Assembly (NCBI GenBank): GCA_016785225.1
Contig: JAFBJZ010000357.1
Location: forward strand, 67,501-131,500
DNA: 64,000 bases
Reading direction: 5' to 3'
From: Psettodes erumei
Lineage: Eukaryota > Chordata > Actinopteri > Pleuronectiformes > Psettodidae
Shown here one piece after another: positions 34,160-43,636 of the stretch. Position 1 is the stretch's first letter. Each line of letters begins with the position of its first letter. A model generated the notes under the pieces. The model saw only the letters and a program-made list of their open reading frames with translations, ran no database searches and was not told the origin of the DNA. Both the position numbers and the translations under genes were made by a program.

Positions 34160-35203
34160 ATGATGAACATCACAGGCACATCAACAATGATAACTACAAA
34201 CACCACTAAAGTGTGTGTTCAAATCGGCAAGAGTACCATCAGTGACCTCCTGATGTCTGTTTACATCCTGGCATTTATTTTTGGTTTGATCTTTAATGTG
34301 CTTACTCTGGGCCCTATTTGGCACCAGGTGAGGCAGCAAAATGTTTTGGGCATCTTTCTGCTTAACCTGTCCCTCTCTGACTTGCTGTTCATCTTCACTA
34401 TGCCGCTTTGGATCAATTATTACAATCAGGATCACCACTGGAAGCTCGGTGTCACGTCTTGCAGTATAGCTGGCTTCTTCTACTACTCCAACATGTACAT
34501 CAGCATCTACCTCCTCTGCTGTATCTCTGTGGACCGCTGCCTGGTGGTGACATACCCACTCCGCTCCAAGACCCACCGTACATCACGCTACGCCTGGGCC
34601 GAGTGTGTCACTGTTTATGTTATAGTGGTGGTGCTGCACATCCTGGTGCTGTTTATGGACAATCTCCAAGATGCCCATGATGACAAGAACAGCAATGACC
34701 GCTGTTATGAGACCTACCCCTTGCAGAGTCCAATTGCTTTGTTCAACCTGATCAGAGTGGGCATTGGCTTCCTGCTGCCCCTGCTGGTGTTGGGAGTGAG
34801 CTACTGGAGGGTGCTGGCCACTGTTGGCCAGAGTCCCGGTCTGAGTGCCCAGGCTAAGAGGAAGGTCCGCCTGCTGTCCTTTGGGGTGATTGGGATCTTC
34901 TCAATTTGCTTTGCCCCGTATCACATTCTCCTGCTCATACGCTCACTAGTCTTCTATCACAGTGACAATGCACTTCCTGGCGGAACTTACTGCCTGTTTG
35001 AGCAAACCATGCACTTCGCCTTCTCATGCACACTGGCGCTGTCCAGTCTGAACTGCGTGGTGGACCCTGTGCTGTATGTGCTGGTCAGTAATGGAGTCCG
35101 GGAGGAGGTGAAACTGTGCTGGAAGAGGCTTGGAAGGACACAGACAGAGGACTGTGCTCTAACCTCATACAGCAGGGGAAAGTCAAATAATAATTTGATA
35201 TAA
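34160..35203 (+). CDS. gpr132-like: Proton-sensing/lysolipid-type class A GPCR, GPR132-like
   Basis: An intact 347-residue seven-transmembrane receptor in one exon. N-linked sites (NIT, NTT) lie in the first 20 residues. TM2 contains LNLSLSDLLFIFTMPLW, and ECL1 has NQDHHW. TM3 ends LLCCISVDRCLVV, TM6 contains CFAPYHILLL, and TM7 contains SSLNCVVDPVLYVL. These are hallmarks of the GPR4/GPR65/GPR68/GPR132 group. The QSPGLSA sequence in ICL3 and NVL plus NQ-H-W-LG around TM2/ECL1 favour GPR132 (G2A); GPR4 is the main alternative. Histidines in ECL1, ECL2 (DAHDD) and APYH correspond by position to pH-sensing histidines described for GPR4, so acid sensing is plausible but inferred. The DRY box reads DRC. 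Two ATGs in tandem (34160, 34163) could both start translation. Confidence 0.8.
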   Translation: MMNITGTSTMITTNTTKVCVQIGKSTISDLLMSVYILAFIFGLIFNVLTLGPIWHQVRQQNVLGIFLLNLSLSDLLFIFTMPLWINYYNQDHHWKLGVTSCSIAGFFYYSNMYISIYLLCCISVDRCLVVTYPLRSKTHRTSRYAWAECVTVYVIVVVLHILVLFMDNLQDAHDDKNSNDRCYETYPLQSPIALFNLIRVGIGFLLPLLVLGVSYWRVLATVGQSPGLSAQAKRKVRLLSFGVIGIFSICFAPYHILLLIRSLVFYHSDNALPGGTYCLFEQTMHFAFSCTLALSSLNCVVDPVLYVLVSNGVREEVKLCWKRLGRTQTEDCALTSYSRGKSNNNLI

Positions 35204-35373
35204 AATGCAAGCTGTACATAAGTGGAATTTGAGGTGCATTTGTATGCATGTGTGTCCATAAAGTTATGTTTGCATCTCCAGTGTGTAGTAGGATTATCCC
35301 TTAATCAATCCTTGGTGTACAACCAGCTCCAAATTGCAACCTTTGTCTATTTTTCTTCCCTCATATCCTGCAC

Positions 35374-35383
35374 TGTGTGCGTA

Positions 35384-35416
<33 letters not shown>

Positions 35417-35420
35417 GTGC
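35374..35420. repeat. (GT)n microsatellite, interrupted
   Basis: GT-rich tract with A and C interruptions, 170 bases after the GPR132-like stop codon. Confidence 0.95.
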
Positions 35421-35722
35421 ATGGGTGGGTGGGTGGAGGGGGTGCACCTCAGATCTCTGTAATTGGATTGTGACCCCAGATTTTGCTCGCCCAAGAGTTC
35501 TTCTGTGGAAGCCACTTCTGCCTTGTGCATGGATACCACTGGAGTTGAAGAGTCCTTGTGTTTTTCCTTCAATCTATACAAGCATGTTGTGACTGTGATT
35601 GTGTGACCCTGATACAGCTAAAAGTGCATTCAGTCAGAAGCATGACATAAAAAGCATTGGTTAAGCATGACAATGTGTCCTCAGTGTATAGCTGTCAGAT
35701 AACCATGTTAAATGTGAATCCA

Positions 35723-35728
35723 AATAAA
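35723..35728 (+). promoter_or_regulatory. Candidate polyadenylation signal for the GPR132-like gene
   Basis: AATAAA lies about 520 bases downstream of the TAA stop. A (GT)n tract at 35374-35420 would fall inside the 3'UTR. No experimental support. Confidence 0.35.
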
Positions 35729-36710
35729 GCAGTGGTGAGATCACATGCCCTGATTTTACCTTGTTTTGTTTATGCAGGGAATTTGATACATAATGATAAT
35801 ATGATCAGTTCTGCAGTTGGCATTTATAGACCTCCGTGGTGAAGGGAGGACAGGAAATAATAACCCATACATCTAAGCACTCAGCCATTACTAATGCACA
35901 TAAAGGTAATCAGAAATCAGGACAGATCAACGCTGCATTTAGGAACCCTGTGTGTGTGTGTGTGTGTGTGTGTGTTTGTGCCAGAGAGAGAGTTTTATTC
36001 TGATTTGAAGTTGTGTTGAAAATGTGTTTTCTGACAATGGAGACTAATATTCATCTCAATGTATGTATGACATTTTGAAAAGGTGTAGCTTTAGTGAAAC
36101 ATAGATATGAATGAATAATGAATGTAGCCGGGCTCCTTGGGAAATCAATATGGTTTCATTGATCCCCTGTTCTGACTGACAGCCTCATAATGCAGGGTTG
36201 CTCTACACGCATAATATGAACATGCTATTCTTAGCCCAAGTTATTTTAGCACTGTGTCAAGTATTGAGGCAAATACAAAACAGTGAGTCCTCAGTGGAAA
36301 ATGGCTTGTCATTCCCCTGCTCATCACTTCTGCAAATCTTCTGCTCTCCTGCAGCTCACTATGTCATGTGTCTTTAATGAAAACTCAATATATTTCTGAA
36401 CCACAAACCTAAAGTGCAGTGTATATCAAATATCGATGTGAAATGTAATTAATTTGATATTTCATGAGAAACACAATAGGCAGGATGTTTCATTTTCAAT
36501 TAGGTAAGTAATTAATTAAGTAATGCACATTTATCAGGGTAATTCTCATAGATAAAATATAATGTATATGCTTTGTATATTTGAATTGATTTACGCTCAT
36601 TGAAAAATTATACTTATACTATAGTATATTATACTACTTATATATTATATATAATTGTACATTTTCACTTTCTGCCAACTTTGTCTTTGGAAACATATTT
36701 ATGAAGATTC
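35729..36710. other. Intergenic, no gene seen
   Basis: AT-rich sequence with a (TG)n tract at 35949-35975 and TA-rich runs around 36610-36660. Nothing coding or structured is recognised. Confidence 0.5.
35949..35975. repeat. (TG)n microsatellite
   Basis: About 13 TG units. Confidence 0.95.
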
Positions 36711-37400
36711 TCAGTCATCCAGGTTATGGTCAAGGTTGAAAGAGTTCTGTAGGGCAACTGGACTTGTGGGTTTCTTCGAAGACGTTTCACCTTCTAGAGG
36801 CTTCTTCTTCTGAGTGTACACGGATCTCGTGCTGGTTAAAGATCCTCCTAAGTTTTCCGCAACCCCTGCAAAGTATGAAATTGTAATATTCCTTCTTCTG
36901 TTATCCTCGCTCTCTGTGAGCCTCTTCTTATTGATTTTCAGAAAGGCCCACCTGGGATAGCCGCAGGTTTTGAGGGCTGTCCTAATGTGTTTCTGTTCCC
37001 TCATCTTGCCTTTGTTAGAAATAAGAAGAAGCTCACAGAGAGCCATACATTGCAGGGGTTGCGGAAAAAATTAGGAGGATCTTAAACCAGCACCAGATCC
37101 CCGTACACTTCAGACCCGGCAACACCCTGAGACAAAAACTGGTACATCCCAAAGATAAGAAACCCAAACACAAGCTGGACAATGTAGTGTATGCCATTCA
37201 GTGTAGTGAAGCGTGCATGGACCTGTACATTGGGGAGACCAAAAAACGGCTTCAAAAGCACATGGCCCCACACAATAGGAGGGACCTGTGGCACCGTTGT
37301 TTTTCTCAAACCAATTTTCCACGCTCACAGTGTATAAATTCCAGTACTCCCCACCATCAGTTCAGAAGTGAAGAAGGATGAGAGGCAAAACGAGAGTCCA
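36711..37400. mobile_element. Penelope-like (Neptune-type) retroelement remnant arranged as an inverted fold-back
   Basis: On the plus strand from 37049 the sequence translates, with disruptions, to the junction between RT and endonuclease of Penelope-like elements: VHFRPGNTLRQKLVHP-type sequence, then YAIQCSEACMDLYIGETKKR. This keeps the GIY-YIG signature YIGET and the downstream Arg/His. On the minus strand from 37046 down to about 36815, a frame reads the upstream RT C-terminus (REQKHIRTALKTCGYPRW, then FAGVAENL). It continues into a non-coding terminal segment (36711-36810) like the ends of fish Penelope copies. Bases 36811-36873 and 37049-37112 are imperfect inverted copies of the same RT-EN junction. 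It is a dead, 5'-truncated and partly inverted insertion. Confidence 0.7.
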
Positions 37401-37440
37401 CTTGCCTGACAGAGCTCTTCAAACCTTATCATTGCAAATA

Positions 37441-40400
37441 TAGTGAAATGAGCTTTATTTATAGTCTAAAATCCAGAATTCCCAGGAAAAAGTCCACAAA
37501 ACATCCTTTTAATTTAAAAAAGGAAAAAGGAAAAAGCAACAGAAGACAAACAGACATGCAATACATGGTATATACATAAAAAGCACAGTAGACTGTAGGA
37601 AAAAGTAGCAGTAGTGGAATAACAATAGAAAGAAAAAATGGCAATATAGAGGAAATTGAAGTATAAATATACCAAATTAAGAAAATAGTAAGGGTACTGA
37701 GTTTATGAGTTCCTAAAGTGGATGATGGTTCTAATGTGATAATGGATTTGCACAAACAGAAGGTTTCATATGTACTAATCAATACTTTTATATTAATGGA
37801 TCAAATGAGAAGAAATGGGCCACTCCCAAACCCGCAGAGTACCCAACTCAGCAGTTCGCAACAACTCTAAAAGCCATTTTATTTTATTTCATAAAGCAGC
37901 AAAGCTTCTCATCAGCTTTGCTGCCAGCATGGAGCAGACATCTGTTTTCAACAACCTCTGATAAACCCACCTCGCACCACCTGCCCACCTCCAAACAGCA
38001 GACAGGCAACGTTAAGCAAGTACACCTGTAATACCTACTGCAATCCAATATTAACAGCTTGGCCATAAATTCTACCTTAGCAAAGATGATAATGTGCAGT
38101 TTTGACTAACTATTTTTTTTATTACTGCGGTTACGTTGCAGGTTATGTTTTATTACTGAGGTTATGTTTGCAGAGTGCAGACAGAACTTTCTACCATATA
38201 TTTATGAAAATGGACTGGCAGAATATTAGAGTCTAATTTTAATATAATGTAGTCAAGTTCAATGACACAACTAACTATAACCTTAGTAATAAACATACAG
38301 TTGAATTAACACCTTCATACCACCCTATGAATAAAAGTGGCAGTTATAAGCTTCATAAAGGTAGAATATATGGCAAAGCTGCTGTAGTGGATTGCATTCG
38401 TTTCTATTGATGTACTTAATAAAATAGTCAGGGAGTAGATGAAATATATGCAATTCCCAACAGATTTGCACCCAGAAAACACATATTTCTTTTTTTTTTG
38501 ACATTTGTGGACATGTAATACATAATTAATACAAGCTACAGAATAAAAACAAAACAAAACAAAACACAATATTTTTCCCACAGTTTTAATTCACAGACAT
38601 GAACTACCAATAATGGCATTTTTTTTTTACACCTGCCAAAATTTTGAGTGTGGTTTTCACGTTATGAGGATATTCTGCTTTTGTTTTTGTCATCAACGAA
38701 CTCAAACACACCTAAAGAAACAGGGAAAGTAATCATAATCATTTGTACAGTATAGTGGTGTTAATTATTGACCAAATGTGATATACCACTAAGCATATGT
38801 GTGATTGAGCACTTGAATGGATAAGCAGATGCTAGTTATGAAGTCTGCACTTTATCTCCAGTCATGGTGGTAATTTTATGGATAACTGCTCGCAGTATAT
38901 TTAGAATATTTTCTCTACTTGTGAGACTTTTCACTCCATTAACTGACAACTTTCCACCTCCATTTTGAAAGAATACTGTCTGGTGGCCAAGTGGACCAGC
39001 ACTTTTTAAATCCTCTGTGTAGTTTGTTTATATGAACAGGTCTGCACTCACCATGTTATTGTAATATGAAGCAGATGAATTGGTGCAGCTCCCAGCCCTA
39101 TCCAAACAACAGACGTGTCCTTGAGAAAACATCATTGCTCTGATCTTTAGATTTTGGGAGAAAATAGGGCAAAAAATCCATCTGTGCATTTGTCTGTCTG
39201 TCATTTTTTCCCCTCTATATTGTGTTGTTTAAGTGCACTCTGCATTTCTGGCAGACTTGTATTGGCAAAATTTTTAACAACTTAATATAAAGGCATCATT
39301 TGCTTCCTACTGTGAGCTCTGAGAGGCAGAATATTGACTTTTACTCCCACAGTGTCATAATGTAGCTTGGATTATAATACACCAGATGCTATTCTTTGTC
39401 ATTTTTTTTCCCAAATCTGCTGCAGCTTACTTACTTCACTGATTTTGAATGATAACAAATTTCATGTTGTCTTTCACTATTTTGCCTAGCTGTGCCTACA
39501 TATGGCGAAACTGCCTCTCTTGGTGATGCACTCCTTTATTAACAGTGAGCACTGTAAAGACCACAATACACTACTATAATGGAATGACTGACATGGCCCA
39601 ACTAACAAAAAACAGTGCAAATGATGTGGATGTGAGGAGTGAGAGATTTCTGCATTTCTGTTTGGGTTTTTTTGCTGCTCTTCTTACAATACTTTGAGGT
39701 GCAGGAGACTCATTTGGAAGAAAGCCATTGAGAAGTCAGGGTGTGGCAATATTCAAATCCAAATTTGATGACAGTTTTAGGTTTGTTTGCTCATTTTATC
39801 ACAACTGTCACTCATATCTGTTCCAGCCACACCTACATGGTCCTGATAGAGCATATTAAATGTTAAGTGAGGTGTTAAACTTTTCATAAATGAGAAGATT
39901 TTATCAAACTCTAACTGATTGCTGCTTGCAGAAAAACTAAAAGAATTCCAAACAAGTTGCAGGCGCTTTAACACTGAACTGGCATTGTGGCTGGTATTAG
40001 TGCATGGGTGGAAGGTGAAATTCACCTTTTTATACAGCTGACCTCCCTCAGAACCCTATCAGAATGAGCACTAGGGCAAAAATCAAATTGAGCAGAGCTG
40101 AATGCAGTTTCAAGGCACACTCAGAGAGAAAAACCAGGGCAACCCAGCTGCTGAGCAACTGACAGCAAAGTAATCTGATTGTGAAAAGATGACAGTGGAT
40201 CTAACATTGGCTGGGAAGCAGGGCTCTTATTAGGTTGTACTGAAGCTACACTGTGTATTTTAGTCCTGCTAATAGGCTAACAGAAAAACTGGTGTTTTGG
40301 GCAATTTTGATTGAGTCCCGCATTATAATCCTTCTATTGTTTGTAATGCAGTGCCAGTGCTAGTGCTAGCCAGATCAGAGTGTCAGTCTTTTTTTTTGGA

Positions 40401-41387
40401 CAAAGCCAAATTAATGAGACTGTGTTCATCAGGCAACATCATTATGAATTTGATACTGCCTACATTTTCACAAACAAGGATTTGGAGGTGTCATAGAAGC
40501 TTCACATTTCATTTCACATCACTGTATATATGGGTTTTTTTCCCCACCCAGGTCCTCACAAACCTTGCACACTACACAGTGTGTGCATGCACAAACAGTT
40601 ATTTGCACAGATGACACACCAAGTTGTCATGTAGTTAATAAATATAATAGCACTAAAATTTGCAGGCCATGTACATTTCAACATAACAAATGTAATATAA
40701 TTTTGGGTGATATGTAATACAAGACAGACATATTCAGAAAAATATTTTAAAGCACAGACATTCAATAGCAGAATAAAACAATCCCACTGTGTCTTTTGGA
40801 CATGTCCACTTTTTGGTCTGCAATCCATGTCCAGTGAGAAGAGTTCAGTTTTCTGTCAGCTTCCTGAATCCAGGCATTCAATGTTCAAGTAAACCCAGGG
40901 CCTGTAAGCAGCGTAACCATCCCTGGTCTTATCCTTCAGCATAAGCCTACGACAGAGCCCCTTTGCCTAATGGTCCGTTTATTCTACCATTCTGGCTTTT
41001 TTAAAAGCTGAAGGCTTAGTTTCTATGACAGCATCTTGGCCATCCAACAAAAACACAGGGTTCCCAAGTGATGGCTTAATCTTCTTCATCATAATACTAA
41101 ACTACAGTCTGGTCTGGTCAGGATCTGCATCTTTAACTCTTTGTCATTAGTAACCTTATTTAGTGTTGTATCTGGTGACACTGTACAAGAGAGGACCAAA
41201 TGTCTTGAAGTATCAAAATGCTGAAAAATCATAGAGAAATCTTGTTTAAATGTTTGATGAGAAGGAAATTGTTATATTTCCATTTACATCAGTGTTTGGG
41301 TGCAGGTGTTAGCTTGTGAGTAATGATGGGGCTCCCCATGCCTGGAGCTATTATTAGCAGTTGTATCATAGCAGGCACAGTTGGAAA
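37441..41387. other. Intergenic, no gene seen
   Basis: AT-rich DNA with short homopolymer and A-rich stretches (for example 37510-37540 and 38540-38570) and no frame that resembles a known protein. The right end (about 40978-41387) is probably the 3'UTR of the minus-strand prlhr-like gene; TTTATT at 40978-40983 (AATAAA on the minus strand) is a possible polyadenylation signal for it. Confidence 0.45.
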
Positions 41388-43632
41388 TCAGCTCCTGGAT
41401 ATCGTTCTCTCCACCACTGCCCTCTGACTTTTGTGACAAGGACAGAGGTAGCCTTTCAGGTGCATGCGCACCTTGCTATGCAGTGATGCATAGATGAAGG
41501 GGTTGTAACATGCAGAGCTCATGGCTACTAAGTGGCAGCAAATTTGTAAGACGTTTATGTAGCGCTTCCCTATGATGTGGAAGTCAGGGTCCAGGTCCAA
41601 CAACAGGTTCAGAACCTACACAATGACAACGGGATATTTGTAACTGCATTTAACCTGTAATGAATAGTTAAAAATATGAAATTGAAAATGTCTGACTTTG
41701 CTGCCCCTGGGAAGTACTGCAGTAATAAAAAGACACAGTGAGCAATACATTCAGGTTTTCTGCTAATACTAATCTACTCCATGTGACATGTTAAACTTTA
41801 AAACCTGATAGTCAGGGGCCCATTTTACCAAATTTGCACCATGCAAGGTAGACTTCACAAAATTTCAATAAATCCTATTGTTCACTTTCACTGACCAATA
41901 AAAGGCAAACGTGCGCCCCATGTATGGGCATACAAGAGTGCATGACTGAAGGCAAATTTTATTTCAAATTTGCACAAGACAGTTGTGAAACCTGAAGATA
42001 CCCCACCTACAGACTGGTAGGTGAAATGAGCTCCGGGTCTGTGCAAACCCACTACAAAATAAACCCTTCCCTACTCTTCCATTAATATAGTGATGGAATC
42101 CTAATCTGTTCGCCTTTTGCTCGGCTCATTGTGGACCTAATGTTGGTTTGAAGCACAATTACCCAATGATGAGCTCCTGTGGTTAATGATGTATAAAATC
42201 GAATCATCTCTTGCACAGTTAAAGGCCCACTCTTTTCCTTATCATTTTGCTGCTGTCAAGTTTATGATTTGCTGGCTAGATATGTATAAAAGAATGTGAA
42301 CCTGGTTGTTCTCTAAAGCCTCTGCCAAATCAGAATCTTTATAAAAAATCCACTGAACTGAACAGTTTAGATAAGGAGTAAAAGAGAAGGATGGTCAAGC
42401 TAAGAATTGCTTGCAGTTTGGATTTTGTTTGGTTCTAACATAATCTTAATCATAACTCACCTGCAGAGGCAGCCAACACAGGGCAAAGGCAAGCACTGAG
42501 GCCACCAGCAGAGAGAAGGTCTTCTTCCTCTTTTGGCTCCAGCGCTGCTGACTGTTGGATGGCTCCCCAGGTACTGAATAGCGTTTTAAGCTGACAGTGA
42601 TGGCGCAGTAGGATACACTGACAGACAACAGTGGGATCATATAGGAGGTTATGAGAATGAAGCAGGAATACAGCAGCCGCAGATGACCACTGTTTGGCCA
42701 GAATTCTTCACACACCACCAAATCGATACCACTCGGCCGCAGGTCCAGGTAGCGTGTGTAGAGAGATGGAGGTGCAGCCAGGGCCAGAGATATAAGCCAG
42801 ACACCCAGAGTCACTGCACCACAGCCCCACACAGAGATCCTCCTCCGCACTGGATGAGCTTAGCCAGAGAAGAAACAGTACATATACAGTATGAACACAT
42901 ACAGACTTTCAGGAGGAAAAGCTTCAAAGCAGTACATTATTTCAAATATTGAAACCACTAAATTTATGTGAGTGTGATTAAAACATTTAATTTGTGAATT
43001 AAATAATCCTGGTGCAAACTGGTGCACCTCTTGTGCTTTTTTTTAGCCCCTTGATCCCAGTGTCCACAGTGTCTTTTTTGATACCAGCACCATATGGTAC
43101 TACAGAAGAAAACTTAAAACTTTTTGGCTTCTCGAGTGGCCCCTATCATAAAAAAGGTAGGCCCCTTACCTACAACAATATAGCGGTCCACAGCAATAGC
43201 AGTGAGTGAAAGAACGGAGGCAAACACAGTGGCACATTGCAGCAAGGGGACAAGGTGGCATAAGGGTCTCCCAAAAGTCCAGCCATGGCTGTCGAAGGCA
43301 TACGACACTGTCAGAGGAATGCAGCTCAAACACATCAGCAGGTCTCCTGCTGCTAAGTTGCCAATGAAAAAGTTAGTGGCGTTGTGAAGTTTCTTGTCAG
43401 TCAAGATGCAAGCCAACAAAAAGGAGTTTCCAACACCAGCCACAGCCACCACAAGGCTGTAGAGAGGGAGGAAGAGAGGTTTAAAACGTAGAAGCAGCTC
43501 CATGCCGACGAACATGTTCAAGGGGTCACTGTGGTTTAGTCCTTGGCTTTTGCTGCCCTCTAGCCTTTCTTGTCCTGTCTCTTGGCTGGTGTTACTGGTT
43601 ACACTGAAATCCCCATCCATGAAAATATCCAT
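41388..43632 (-). CDS. prlhr-like: Prolactin-releasing peptide receptor-like GPCR, three coding exons
   Basis: Minus-strand exons: 43632-43170, 42858-42461 and 41615-41388. The introns are GT-AG (G|gtaagg to gctaag|CT; CAG|gtgagt to tgtgtag|GTT) and frame is kept, giving 362 residues; human PRLHR is 370. Exon 1 has two N-glycosylation sites (NTS, NHS), TM1 with GNSFLL, TM2 NFFIGNLAAGDLLMCLSCIP, ECL1 WTFGRPLC and TM3 ending AVDRYIVV. Exon 2 continues AHPVRRRIS through ECL2 VCEEFW to TM6 FALCWLPLQ. Exon 3 has VLNLLLDLDPDF, then SSACYNPFIYASLHSK. These match the PRLHR/GPR10 family, receptors for PrRP-type RFamide peptides. The start is set at MDIF because a splice acceptor (ggcttgcag) lies just upstream; an in-frame ATG at 43680 would be removed by that intron. 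A teleost prlhr2-type paralogue is likely; which one cannot be decided. Confidence 0.85.
42859..43169 (-). other. Intron 1 (coding part) of the prlhr-like gene
   Basis: A 311-base phase-1 intron located directly after the DRY motif at the end of TM3. The second intron (41616-42460, phase 0) lies at the end of TM6. Nothing else is recognised inside them. Confidence 0.8.
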
Positions 43633-43636
43633 GTCT

